DNA of 64,000 bases, taken from contig OX345636.1 in NCBI GenBank assembly GCA_947044365.1, positions 57,019,746 to 57,083,745 of the forward strand, in the 5' to 3' direction. This DNA is from Petrosia ficiformis. Its lineage: Eukaryota; Porifera; Demospongiae; Haplosclerida; Petrosiidae. A program made the translations under genes and the position numbers. The notes below the pieces were generated by a model. That model saw nothing but the letters and a program-made list of their open reading frames with translations. It ran no database searches and was not told where the DNA came from. Each line of letters begins with the position of its first letter. Position 1 is the first letter of the stretch. This document shows, one piece after another, positions 23,501 to 35,499 of the stretch.

Positions 23501-26500
23501 ATTGTTTCTGTTTCATGAGACACACTGGTACTAGTTAATTACATTCCTTAGCAACAGTATAACAACCAACAACTACAAGAATGAATGCACTAAAGTGCAG
23601 AACCCTCACTAAAAAGATGCTACTATGAATGTATGCTTCTCAGCATAAACAATCAATAATGAAACAGGGAGTCATGGCGTTCCTCATCAACTCAGATTCA
23701 TATCTCCTCAGAACCGGTGACAAGACTTCACAGATAGCTGCAGAAACACTTGTTACGACAAGGCCCATAAAACACAGCGTCTAAGATTCTGGAATCTTCG
23801 ACAAAATGCGTATGCATGCTCGATCTCCGCCTACGTTTGGATTAATCAATTTAATTAATAGGCGTGACTGAGTAACAATGGCACAAAAAAGCCTATGTTT
23901 CGACTTTGCACAACTGTATCTTTTCCATGGAAGAGTTTTCTTGCAAATCGCTTGAATCTCGCAGTAGACCCAGTGTGCTCTTTCCTTCGCAGTGACCAAG
24001 AATCTTCAAAAGTAAGCCGTTGCAAAGATTAGTGGGAACACACACACACACACACACACACACAAACCAATTACTATAACCCTCCGCCTACGCGCTCGGG
24101 TTAATGATAGGAATATAGTGTGTATATTTATGTATATTTGTATGCACATATGTATGTATGTACGTATGTACGTATGCATGTATGTATGTATGTTCGTATG
24201 TACATATGTATGTATGCATGTATGTATGTATGTATGTATATGTTTACGTACGTATGTACCTACTTACGTACATACGCACATACATACATACATACACGCA
24301 TACATACAAACATACACAGTGTTCTCCCCACACTCTTCGGCACTTGTCAGGAATAAAAATTACTCAGATGAATTAACCACCACTCAGATAATACAGACTA
24401 GATAATATGCTACTGAATAATTAAGTATTAATTGGATAAACAGCATTGAATGAAATGTAGAAGCCAACCACCACTCCAAATATCTTGGGCAGAACACTGC
24501 ATACATACGTACATGTATGTGTTCATACATACATACAGTGTACATACATACAGTGTACATACATACATACATACAGTACATATGTACCTACGTGTGTACA
24601 TACGTATGTACATGCTTACATACATGCAAGCAAACTTGATACGTACATATGTACATATGTATGTAGGTAGGTATTTATATATGTATGTATGTACTTACGT
24701 ATGTACTGTACATATGTATGACTGTATGCATGTACATACATGTACGTACAATGTACATGTAGCTATATAGTAAGACCGTACTTACGTATATTTCTATGTA
24801 TGTACATGTATGTATGTATGTATGTATGTATGTATGTACATGTATGTACATGTGCATGTATGTATATAATTATGTATGTATGTTTGTATGTATGTACATG
24901 TATGTATCTGTGTATGTATGTATATATGTATGAATGAATGTATGTATGTATGTATGTACATGTATGTACATTACGTATGTACATATATAAGTTTCTACGT
25001 ATGTATGTGTGTGCATTTAGTATGTATTTATGTATGTGTGTAAGAGCGTACATGTACTTACGTATGTATATATATATGTATATGTTTGTACATGTGTATG
25101 TATGTATGTATGTATGTATGTACATGTATGTATGTATTTATGTATGTATGTATGTGTGTATGTATGTATGTATGAATGCATGTACATGTATGTGTGATGT
25201 GTGTATGTATGTATGTATGTATATATGTTTGTATGTATGTATGTGTGTATGCATGTATGTATTGAATGTATGTGCATGTATGTGTGATGTACATGTATGT
25301 ACATGTATGTATGAAAGTATGTATGTAAGTGTGTAGGTATGTATATATGCATGTATGTATATGTATGTGTGTTGTATGTATGTATTTATGTTTGTATGTA
25401 TGTATGTATGTATGTATGTATTTATGTATCTATGAATGAATGTATGTATGTATGTATGTATGTATGTATGTATGAAAGTATGTATGTATGTATGTATGAA
25501 TGTATGTACATGTATACGTGATGTTTGTACATATGTATGTATGTATGTATAATTGTACATGTATGTATGTGTGTTGTATGTATGTATTTAAGTTTGTATG
25601 TATGTATGTACGTATGTATGTACATGTATGTATGTATGTATGTATGTATGTATGTGTGTATGTATGTATGTATGAAAGCATTATTGTATTTTCATAACAT
25701 GAATAAGTCTTCACTACACATACCTGTATATTGTGTAATATACATGTACTTGTGAGGACACACCTTCATTATTATAATACATGTTACTGAATGAAAATAT
25801 TTATATTGTAAATATATTAGTTGTGTGTGTATATATACATTATAATATACATTATTATTATTATCATAATACATGTAGTGTATAGTGATGATGAGTGGAT
25901 GTTGACACGTATTTGGAATAGTGAACAAAACTGGTTTAAAACAGAAGAGGTGATAATACGTGAGAAAGAAGCAAAGAAATTGAGTATTGATATGAGAGAG
26001 AAAGATATGAAACTTAGTTTATTACAATCTAGTGAATCATCTCTTAAATTCACAGTGGACATGTTGAACAAACGTGAGATAATATAATCATTTAATAATA
26101 ATTTATCATGTGATGATTTGGTTTTAGAGTTACAAGAATCTCAGAAGTTATTAGAAATTCAAAAGACAATATCATTAGCTAAATCACAAGAACTGGAAGA
26201 CTCAAAGAAACGAATTATTCTTTTGAAAAAGACACTTACACACTTATCTACCATTTCATCAGGTTTATATTAATACACATATTATATATATTGAATATGT
26301 GTTGAATATTATATGTTTTCATTAGATGAGGAGACAATAGAAGATTATCAGAAACCTCAAGAAACAGAACTATTTGAAGAGAAACAGTCAAAACCTGTAG
26401 ATGAGGATAAATCAGTGATTAGTGATAAAACACTAATAGCACTGGAAGGTTAGTTAAGTATTGATAATATTATACATTATGATTAATAATTATATTATTA

Positions 26501-29500
26501 CAACAGAGAATGAGTCACTACAGAAGATAGTTATTAGTAAGAATGAACAAGTAGAGGAACTACAGAGTATGTTAGAAATGAAGGAGGAGAGAATGAAAGA
26601 GTTGGAGTCACAGATAGAAGATAAGAAGAAAATACTATTAGAAGGTAAGTCTACTATTAATAGATACTATTAATATAATGACATTCACTTTGTGATGTGA
26701 GTCTGTATGTATAGGATATAGCCCTGGTTGGAGGCAGTTATGGGCATATAACACCAGCGAGATAATTGCGTAGCCCGAGAAAATTATCTCAAGGGTGTTA
26801 AATGCCCATAACTGCCTTTAAACAGGTCTTTATGTATTTTTTACCATGGTAACACAAAAGTATGCAATTAAATCACATTGGATATCACTGTTGTCAAATA
26901 GAAACCATAGTACTATCCCAATTAGTGTTTACTGTGACAATACAATTAGATGGATAGACTCTAAATCTCCCTGTCTACAGGCAAGTTATGGGCATATATC
27001 TCCCACGGTACTTCAAAGGTTACCATGGCGATCTCCCAAACACCGTTGTATATATTACAATAGCACATCACACATAGCATGTAACTAACATATAATATGC
27101 AAATTTATGTCAAATATATTGCATTGCAAGAAGAGTTTTTGTGGATTTACGTTTGTATTGTATAATTACAGAGGAAGACAATAATAACATGACGTCTCAT
27201 ATAATGAAAACTGATGAAGAGTTGATGGAAATAGTAGATGAATCAAACCTTGAAGTGAATGATAGTAAACAAATACAAGTAACTGAAGAGAAGATGTTAT
27301 CCAGCTCATATAATGTGGAAAGGGAATATAATAATAAGAGTATTCAGTTTGATTATATGGTAACAGTAACAGGTTAGATATATATAATATATTTTTCTTT
27401 ATGACATTATAATATTCATACAGATCACCTATATGGTGTACATGTTGCATCAGAGAAGCTATTCTATGTATATGGAGACACATATCAATCCCTGAACTGG
27501 GATGAGTATGGTTTCCGAATGAATATACAACAAGGATCATTACCATCATCACAAGTATGTGAAGTAGCTATTAAAGCTCTTGTTGCTGGTCCCTTCAACT
27601 TTCCTGAAGATGTAGAGTTAGTCAGTGCAGTATATTCCATTTCATTTGCCAAACCTCTTCTAAAATCTGTTGAATTAGAGATACAGCATTGTGTATCCCT
27701 TACCAGAGAAGATCAGGCTCAATATCTCAGCTTTATGATATCCAATAAGACAGATGCTGCTCGTTGTCACAATTTTGATTTGTTGGACGGAGGTGAATTC
27801 TATCCAGGTAAAAGATATGGGAAGATTAAACAGATTCACTTTTGTAAGACTGGAATTTGTAAGAAGAAGAGTCTATCTCCTGATAGTAGATCTGAGACAA
27901 AGCTAACTACTAAAGATAGAAATGGTAATGAGGATAATAATTGTATTCATATCTAATGATATCATTTATTAATATAGAAACCACATCTCAAGAGACCAGT
28001 ATATCATTACCTGTTAAAAGATCTGATGATAGTTTAGAAGTACCTCCAGCTAAGAGAGAGAAACTAAATGAACAGAATGGTAAATATATATTATATTAAT
28101 ATTTATATATTTAATTGAATGAATATTTCATTACATGATATTATAACTGATGATAATGATACTGAAGATATAATTAGTGAATCACAACCTCATGATTATA
28201 CAAGTGATAATATTATCAATGCTCATCAATTATCTACTGGTATGTACTATATTGTTGTATAGAGGAATATATAATACATGAATATATTATAAAGTAGTAC
28301 AGGCTATTGATTATATAGTACAGTAAGGATTATTTCTCATATTTTCAAATCTCCGTTACAATTCTCTGTTATATCTCTATATAGCATCACAAACCTCTGG
28401 TACTGGTAATGCTTTAAATACTACACAAGATACTAGTACATCTTCAATACAAGGTATATTAAGTGTTTACACATGTAATGAAATTTAATATGTATGCGAT
28501 TGATTATTAGGTGGAAGACATGAAGACACAGGAGGAGTTGAAGATATTCAAGATTCCGTTAATGGGTCCACACCCTCAACACAAGGTATAGTGTGTGTAT
28601 TAATAACTTACTTATGCTATATAATTATATTATTATTATTCCTATAGTTTCTACTCCACAAGTTATTATTCCTTGTCCTAGTGATAGATACACTGGACAG
28701 GTCTATTATGAGAGAATTGGGTATAATAGATGGCTAATGAAATTCATAGTTATTAGAGATATTGATGCCTATATTATGGTGAGAACATATAATATACATC
28801 TGCTTTAGTCAGTTATTATTATATTATTATAATAATTATACTATAATAGTATGTATCATCTGAAAATCTGAATGCTGATAGAGATGAAATGATTACATTT
28901 TCATTCTTGGATCCAGTTGATGGGTTTATTGAATTAACAATGGATGTACCACAGAAATATTCTAGTAAAGGATGGATGATAATACCACATAAAGAACCTT
29001 TTAGGGTAAGAAAGGATGATATACATGTACATGTGTATGTTATATACTGGTGATACAGCTATTTGGATCCGAAGGCCTTGACCCGAGGAATCCAAGTAGG
29101 TGCAATCCACAAAAACAGGGTATAACTTGTTTAAAACATATTCATATTCAAATACATGTAATTGATGCATCACGTGTATATGAATTTCTCTTGTTTCTAC
29201 TATAGAAACCAGATATTATTATACTACATTATATCAGCATCCCTCATTATAATTCTAAACATCAAAAGGAATTATTCATGCGATAGTTTAAATATCACAA
29301 CTGTTTCCTCATATGTGTAGATATCAAAGTGTGATGTTGATTTGTTTGGTAGTCAAGAACGTCTCATTCATCCATTTGGTTTAGTAACACTATTGGCTCA
29401 ATCAACATCTGCTACTGATATTGCCTTACGATATTCAGTTCCTATTGAAGGTGTGAAATGTAAGACTAAACTATTATGCATCACTCGTCTACTTGAGACA

Positions 29501-30502
29501 ACAGATATTAATACTAGAGGTATTATAATTATGATAATTATAGTACTTATTACAAGTGATTATATTATTTATAAACTTCAGAATCTACTAGTCATCAATC
29601 ACAGGATAAAGATACATCAACTATTACTATATCTCTTACAGATTAGGATTTTTATACATGTACAATATTGTACATACTATTCAACTGATATTATATTATA
29701 ATAGGTTATAGCTAGTTAATAAATTACCATAGTTTTGGATTTTGCTCTGTTTGCCTTCTGCAATAAACTGATAAAGTGGGAAGTATGTATTGTAATAGGA
29801 TATGACATTTCTGATTGTAGTTGTAATTGAAATATGATATATAGGCATGAGATAATTAGGGAAAAGTCAGGAATCCGAATAATTATGTTCGAATCTAAAT
29901 TTTGGGATAGTGCAATCCTATATCTAAGAAGTCTGATGGTTCAGATGATAAGAGTGTCTAACTAGATATCAGATGTTCAATACTAGTCTGATTCCTGACA
30001 TTTCAGTTTCATCATGATAATATCTAGTATAATCCTTATACAATCAACCTTGTGTTCATGTATTAAACTCTCAATGGGTATCAAACCATTGTAATATTAA
30101 ATTAATCCTTACAATTAATTTATTAATATATTGACAGATATTAATAGATCTACTGTTGATACTAAACAAGTTATACGATGCATTAAAGAGTTAATGCGAA
30201 CATATCATCCTGACTTATCTGAACTATTTGAGGGACTATTGAAAACTGTCTCTAGTGAGATGTATGCAGTTCGACTGATACCTCATGCTGTAGAGAAGAA
30301 TCCAACATTTGATGCCATTATGACTTCCTTCTTGTCTGGATTTGCATTCAAAGCTAAACTAGAAGATGTTGAGAAACACTGTGTGAAGTTTTTAAGTGTA
30401 TTTTATAAAATAGGTGGTCCATTTATAGATGCAGCTGATATGATTAAACAAACCATTAAAGATACAATTATAAATAAACTAGGAGTTCAGTTAAATATAT
30501 AA
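20561..30502 (+). CDS. Copy B: Kelch-coiled coil-ZU5-helical C-terminal domain protein
   Basis: I assemble 19 coding exons: 20561-20567, 20726-21277, 21335-21507, 22614-22805, 23071-23242, 25879-26073, 26128-26262, 26326-26448, 26507-26644, 27172-27372, 27424-27924, 27978-28079, 28168-28239, 28385-28453, 28511-28585, 28648-28778, 28850-29005, 29321-29519 and 30138-30502. Phases agree throughout, giving about 1185 residues. Order: six Kelch blades, a Lys/Glu-rich coiled coil, ZU5, acidic linkers, a beta-rich block, and a helical tail of about 120 residues. No signal peptide and no convincing membrane segment, so it is probably cytosolic. The architecture suggests an adaptor or sensor; the function is not known. 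An optional exon at 29582-29645 would end the protein early. Exon 13 has the least certain acceptor. Confidence 0.8.
20726..23242 (+). CDS. Copy B Kelch propeller exons
   Basis: Four exons (20726-21277, 21335-21507, 22614-22805, 23071-23242) encode six Kelch-type repeats. The paired glycines after hydrophobic strands appear as LYCWGG, FYYGG, LLVFGG, VMFGG, LIISGG and LIITGG, with the expected conserved aromatic spacing (for example HNNLYKLNSLNNNW). A six-bladed propeller normally binds protein partners. Between blades three and four is a His/Pro/Asn-rich insert (around THSHSQYIPHPNRPN) that is also present in copy C. Intron 21508-22613 is plain AT-rich sequence. Confidence 0.85.
23243..25878 (+). 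repeat. Copy B long intron: inserted element plus (TATG)n expansion
   Basis: The first part aligns with the matching intron of copy C. About 23583-24108 is absent from C; it is less AT-rich, ends in an (AC)n run and CCCTCCGCCTACGCGCTCGG, and looks like an inserted element. From 24118 to about 25680 is a TATG/TACA-type tract of about 1.5 kb, interspersed with CATGTACATG. In copy C the same tract is about 0.5 kb (50830-51350). All long open frames here, on both strands, are translations of the repeat. Confidence 0.85.
25879..27372 (+). CDS. Copy B coiled-coil stalk exons
   Basis: Exons 25879-26073, 26128-26262, 26326-26448, 26507-26644 and 27172-27372 encode a Lys/Glu/Leu-rich helical region with heptad-like spacing: WFKTEEVIIREKEAKKLSID, then LQESQKLLEIQKTI and VEELQSMLEMKEERMKELE. 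The 54-nt intron 26074-26127 (GTGAGATAAT ... GGTTTTAG) holds an in-frame TAA, so it must be removed for a full protein. Intron 26645-27171 contains a repeat insert (26728-27080). Coiled coils of this length usually mediate self-association. Copy C has an additional coiled-coil exon (54460-54675). Confidence 0.75.
26728..27080. mobile_element. Palindromic MITE-like insert in a copy B intron
   Basis: CCTGGTTGGAGGCAGTTATG near 26731 is matched in reverse by CATAACTGCCTTTAAACAGG ending near 26826, giving a palindrome of about 100 bp. The following sequence (ACCATGGTAACACAAAAGTA and GATATCACTGTTGTCAAATA) has a second copy at about 58700-58865. No coding function. Confidence 0.6.
27424..27924 (+). 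CDS. Copy B ZU5-domain exon
   Basis: A 501-nt phase-1 exon encodes the ZU5 domain: SLNWDEYGFRMNIQQGSLP, then VAIKALVAGPFNFPEDVELV, SVELEIQHCVSL and FDLLDGGEFYPGKRYGKI. The Y-G-F and A-L-V-x-G positions are shared with copies A and C. ZU5 folds as a beta-sandwich and is known to hold death domains inactive in UNC5 and to be self-cleaved in PIDD. The H-F-S/T cleavage motif of PIDD is not visible here. The end of the exon is a Lys/Ser-rich linker. Confidence 0.85.
27978..28585 (+). CDS. Copy B acidic Ser/Thr linker exons
   Basis: Four short phase-1 exons (27978-28079, 28168-28239, 28385-28453, 28511-28585) encode a low-complexity, probably disordered linker rich in Ser, Thr, Asp and Gln. All have the same phase, so any can be skipped without shifting the frame. 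Copy C has a different number and sequence of such exons (six, 55317-56534), so the linker is the fastest-changing part of the protein. The first contains a Lys/Arg cluster (VPPAKREKLNE). Confidence 0.6.
28648..29519 (+). CDS. Copy B conserved beta-rich block (UPA position)
   Basis: Exons 28648-28778, 28850-29005 and 29321-29519 encode about 160 conserved residues: RYTGQVYYERIGYNRWLMKF, FSFLDPVDGFIELTMDVPQ, a GW-x-I-x-P end, and CDVDLFGSQERLI followed by IALRYSVPIEGV. Alternating hydrophobic residues suggest a beta-sandwich. In UNC5 and PIDD a UPA domain lies between ZU5 and the death domain; this block is in the same place, but I do not recognise its sequence firmly. Confidence 0.65.
29582..29645 (+). 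CDS. Optional terminal exon of copy B
   Basis: After an AACTTCAG acceptor the exon reads ESTSHQSQDKDTSTITISLT-D and stops at TAG 29643-29645; no usable donor is seen before the stop. Copy C has the related exon 57253-57330 with an intact donor and no stop. Because exons 29321-29519 and 30138-30502 match in phase, skipping this exon restores the full protein. Confidence 0.45.
29700..30137 (+). other. Last intron region of copy B
   Basis: AT-rich sequence before the GACAG acceptor at 30137. Nothing else recognised. Confidence 0.5.
30138..30502 (+). CDS. Copy B C-terminal helical (death-fold/CARD-like) domain
   Basis: The last exon, entered in phase 1, encodes about 120 residues ending in TAA. 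Predicted amphipathic helices dominate: VIRCIKELMRTYHPDLSELF, SSEMYAVRLIPHAVEKNPTF, EKHCVKFLSVFYKI, AADMIKQTIKDTIINKLG. The copy C version has AGLISRHVAKKPTF in the second helix, a spacing that recalls CARD and death-effector families (hydrophobic-Ile-Ser-x-x-Val followed by a Thr-Phe turn). If that is right, it is a homotypic interaction domain. The assignment is by pattern only. Confidence 0.5.
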
Positions 30503-31333
30503 TATATCTATTAGTTTAGTTTAGTAATATTATGTGAAGTATCTTTTTTTTGTTATCAATTTTGTATAATGAAGTTCTGAATCTTCTGATATCCTGTTTG
30601 ATTATGTGTGGGTGATGAATTCTCTTATACACCCACATTTAATTTAAAAAAACTTTGGAATGAGGCTGTAAATATAAACCACATCCTTACCATGTGCAGT
30701 TTCTGAAACAAGAGAAGTACTGAACAGTAAGTTTGTGTGTCTGTGTATGCAGGTTAATTTTGTTCATGAAAAATTGATTATTGATATTGATGATCATCAA
30801 GAGGTTAATTACTTGATCATAGAGCCATCCATTCATTTATATATATATATCTTTTTTATCTTTTATCTATCACAACATATTAGTACATAGTATCATACTC
30901 AACAACCAAAGATATCTGCAAATGCTTCTGAATTATTTGCTTTATGTATGTATTTGATTCTCGATTCTTGCTATGGCATCATCATGGTAACCAATCGAAT
31001 AGAGATGATTGGAATTTATACTCTCAGGAAATAACACAAAGATTGTAAGTTATGCATGCCATTGTCAAGCCAACAATCCATCTATTCATCAATTCATTCA
31101 CCCATCTGTCAATTTACCTATCTATCTATCTATCTATCTGTCTATCCATTCATTCATTTATCCATTTATTAATCTACATATTCATCTATCCATTCATCTA
31201 TTTTATCAATCTATTCATGTTTTTATCTATTTATCCTCTTATTCAACTATGTATATTCATATACTGTAGTCCTCAATATGAAGTTGCCATAGTGTTATTT
31301 TAATATAGGAGTAGTACAGAGGTAATGTTTTAA
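30503..31333. other. Intergenic after copy B
   Basis: No classical AATAAA close to the stop. Includes an ATCT/ATTC microsatellite at about 31080-31250. No gene supported. Confidence 0.5.
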
Positions 31334-31919
31334 CCTTTAGAAGACTAATGTCACATATACATGTATGTGAAATTTCATCTCTATGTGGTTCGGAGTGTGT
31401 TCGTAGCATTACGAAGCTCTGCGAATGCTTATAATTTGTGTCAGGCACAAGCCCATGAAAATGGCTAAAAAAGTTGATGGTTTTTCAGTCGCCCTTTGCC
31501 CTAAATAACGACTACAGTTGGAATTTGTAAGGAGGTGTCCCCCCGTTAATGGGGGTTTGAAGGGGGCAGAGCCACCTCACCGCCCATGCAAATTGTGGTT
31601 TTAGTGACCCCGCCCACATGCTCTGGTGAGTACCTGAGGCATTTCCCTTGCTGCAAAACCTGAAATCAATTGTGTAGGTGGTGCCAAGATGCAGTGGGGC
31701 CATTTTGTTTACCCCAGTTCCAGTCAAAAGAGGGAGAGCAGTGCATTTGATTTAATCCTACGAAGCGCTTGGGGACTTTCGGGTCCCGGTAAACAGGTTG
31801 GTAGAAGCAGTACTCCATGTCGAAAAAGGAGCCAAGTTTGGGGTAGAGAAAGTGAATTGTGGCCAAATTATATGCAATAGAGTTGCCAGTGTAAAAAACA
31901 AGCTCAGTCCTCTAAGGGT
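31334..31919. mobile_element. Longer TTAA-flanked element, relative of 11796-12085
   Basis: TTAA at 31330-31333 and 31920-31923 flanks inverted ends CCTTTAGAAGACTAATGTCA and CTCAGTCCTCTAAGGG(T). Both halves match the 290-bp element (GTGTCAGGCACAAGCCCATG; GAGCCAAGTTTGGGGTAGAG). The middle 300 bp (about 31490-31795, GC-richer, CCCCCCGTTAATGGGGG) is extra, so either this is the parent form or it took an insertion. Confidence 0.7.
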
Positions 31920-31929
31920 TTAATAACTA

Positions 31930-34900
31930 ATTTTTCAGCTCTGTAGCTCATTTTATGAGATTTTAACTGGGTTTACTGAAAAGAAGGGTTAACAAAGAAT
32001 GCCTTTGATATAAAATCAAGAAGACAGTAAGGTAAGCGGTTAAAAGTTGAGTAGTCCCACAAGCAATACCCAACTCTTTACTAGCCTGTGTAATTTAGAT
32101 ATGTTAAACAGCACTGACCATTAACTTGCTTAGTTAGAAAGAAAGAAAGCCATTGATACTGAAATCATTCTTCAATAGCCTCAAGGCGAGTGTTTGAGAG
32201 TGCAGTAGTCCGTGACAACACCCACACTTGTGGAAGTTTTCTTGTCCAACAGAAGATTTATAGCAGCAAGTGCAGGTACTACATACAACTGTTACACAAA
32301 GTTTCATATTATTATTATATTATTATTACACCTTGGTACAGCTGTTAATAAGCATCTCCTTACCTTTGGATGTATATTTATGTCAACCACAATAGATTTT
32401 TTTACCATATGCGGACTAATTAGTATGTCTATCACATATAATGGTTAATTAACCATTTCCCAAGTAATTTTTTTAAAATGCATTAATTAGCAAAGGATGC
32501 AGATTTCAACCTAAATACCAAAGTGCATTTACACAATAAAATCATTAAATATAAAAGGATGAAGACACTTATTTAGTTTGAAGTAGTGACAAAATTGAAC
32601 AATACACCAAATGATTGTGATAAAGACGCTGCATGTGGCTGACTACAAACACTCACCTTGCTACTTTCCTATAGATAATGAAGCATGTTTTTGATATCTA
32701 TGCCTTTCTTAGAAGTGTTCTGTCTAACTAATATAAGTGAGTTAAACATCACTGCTATTTAAAATGCAGAAGTTATACTGGCTAGTAAAGACCTGGACAT
32801 TGTCTATAGATCTAGTATACTTTCATGTGCTAGTCTTCTCTATTCTTGCTAAAACCAAAGCATAAGTTTGACACGAATGGCTTTCTTCTTTCCAGCAAAG
32901 TAAGTTAGGGATAACTAGATTATTAGTCATGTGATATCTAATAGATGTGATCACTAATCTTGTGATATCTAATAGATGTGTTCATTATACTAGTGAGACC
33001 AATAGCATTTACAAACACAACAAAAACTCTATAAGTTTCTAATTTTAGGATTTAAACTGGCTTCACTGAAGAGAACTTACAGAAAACATTATAAGAATGC
33101 TGAAGATACCAATATATTTTTCATTAGAAGTTTGAAGAAAGCAAGATGAGTACGTAAGTTGAGCAGTCTACTGGGAAATTCCATTATTTGTGTAATTAAA
33201 GTAATTATCCAGGTACCCAAACATTCCTGTGATTGTATATGTGGATAGTAAAAGACGTTATCCCTAATGTGTAATGTAAATTATAGTAAATATAATATTT
33301 ACATGTACATCTTAATGTACATGTATATGTAAGTATAGTGATTGCATGATACTTGTCAAATTATATTACTATACTAAGCATACTTACTATGCATGTAAGT
33401 GTACATAGTATATTGTATCTTAATCCACAATACTACTGAGTATATTGAATGTTAGCTGATTAATTATAAGAAGCCATTATAAACTGACTATAACTTACTA
33501 ATTAAGAATTGTCATTAGAAGGTCTTCTCTATATTTACATGTACAGGTAAATACATGTGTATGTACATGTCCATATATACATGCATGTACAATGTATTAT
33601 AACTGCAATTAATAGTACAGTACCTGACATCATTATGTTCACATAATTTCACTGTACTTCCCTTGACTACAGTGTATTTTATGAGTGAAGTATACTGTAC
33701 ATTGAATGTACTACACAGTATTACACCTTAGTACTATGCTATCACATACAAATGTAAAGGGCATTACTGTGATTACAGTACAATGTGGTACTATTGTACT
33801 ACTTAGAAGTACAGTTGATTATCACCTTATTAAAGTGTAGTTCCCATATAGTACATGTTCATGTATATAACCTTAATTAAAATTGTATATATATATATAT
33901 TGGTTTAGCGTAATTATCTGGACATTCGCTTGCTTTCAGAGAAATGTTGTCAACTTATTTTCTAGTGAAATATAGCTTAGACTATCCATTCAGTACTCCC
34001 TAACAACCTCTGATTTATTATGATGATCATATTAATCTTTGGTTCATAATCTGGATAGGGGGAAATTCCTTGCTTGTTGTTGGGAAATCCTCAACTCTTA
34101 ATCTAATCCTGGTTAGTAGTCCTATATTTCTATATTAATTTTAGGAACGTAGGAGATGTTGTTGCAAGAAGAACCAACTGAAATGAAAAAGAAGGAAGTG
34201 AAAGTTACACACAAGAAACAGTTGTGATGTGATCACAAAGCTCAATTAATTATAGTTTCCAGAACTAGTACTGATGAGTTTCAATAACAACAAAATCATG
34301 ATCTTGAGGATAATACAAGTAAGAGATAAGCAAATAAACTAACTAGTGTTATCACTAGAATTAAGATAATAATACATGTAATAACGTAACCACACTCATC
34401 TGTGATAGGTACATTTACATTACATGTAACAATTAACCCTTTAAACCTCATAATTAAACTAAGCATTTCTTTACATTCCAAAAGTAATTTTTATGAAAAA
34501 TATGTGTGCAGAATGTATAATAACTAACTCTTTTCAGCTATATAACTCTCCCATTTTATATGACTAATTTTCTTTGATGTAAAGAAGAGTTATTAAAAAA
34601 GCTTAGTAGTCCAAAGGGCACACCCAGACCTTTACTTACCTGTATAACTTCCACATTTTACACAACACAGAACTTTGAACTTACTTAGTTAGACATAGGA
34701 TCTTTTAATAAAGTCATAGATACTAAAATCATTTTTCATTATTTGGAGGAAAGCAGCAAGGCAAGGGTTTGAAAGTGCAATGGTTAGTGCCAACACCCAC
34801 ATTTAGCGACTTTGTCGATTCAATCAGTTATTATTTTGGATTGATAGCAAAGGACTCCACAAATGCTGATGTGGATATACATCTTTAGACGTCAATGGAA

Positions 34901-35490
34901 ATTTTACTTTAATGATGTTGATGTCTGTACATGTCAACGAGTTATAGTATTATATAAATGTTTTCCTAATTACATCTTGAAATAAATAGCTGTTTAGTTA
35001 CAATTAACTTAAAGTAATATTATAATTGTGTATAGAGTAACTGTCCCTGATCCTGTTATGTACATATGTATGTTCTATATATTATTCATTATACTGATCA
35101 ATCATCCAGTAATCACATACCACTGGATAATGAATATCAGGCATTGAATAAACCATCACATGCTTCACCACCACCTCCACCAACATACTATATATGATAC
35201 TATGAATCAAAACTCATTGAAGGTTTATAATTATAATAATGTGTATATACAAAACATTTGTAATTGTGAATTGCTTGATCAGTACCTGATATTATTAACT
35301 ATCACTGTACTTCTATTGACTACAGTGTACATTGCGAGTGAAGTACACAATATTTTGAATGTACTACACAGTAATACACCTTAGTAGTTAGTACTGTAAC
35401 GTTGCTATAAATATAACTATACCTAAAACCTATAACACATTTATCAACCTCATTTTAAGCAATCTGATTGGTCAGTTTACTTTAGGCATG
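31930..35490. other. Post-gene spacer of copy B with second-gene remnants
   Basis: Mostly unique AT-rich sequence. From about 33300 it parallels the block after copy A in the same order: ATGTAAGTATAGTGATTGCA, GAAGCCATTATAAACTGACT, AGTACCTGACATC, then the exon-like piece 34145-34319 (AQLIIVSRTSTDEFQ followed by TAA). Further upstream stops show that this copy is not coding now. Confidence 0.5.
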
Positions 35491-35499
35491 GTAGAAGTA

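Noticed and set aside
24118..25700. Many open frames of 60-140 codons on both strands
   Set aside because: They are translations of the TATG/TACA repeat (Met-Tyr-Val-Cys and Ile-His-Thr runs) and overlap in several frames.
26074..26090. Shared nonsense mutation in copies B and C
   Set aside because: The TAA lies within a well-formed 54-nt intron whose removal restores the frame.
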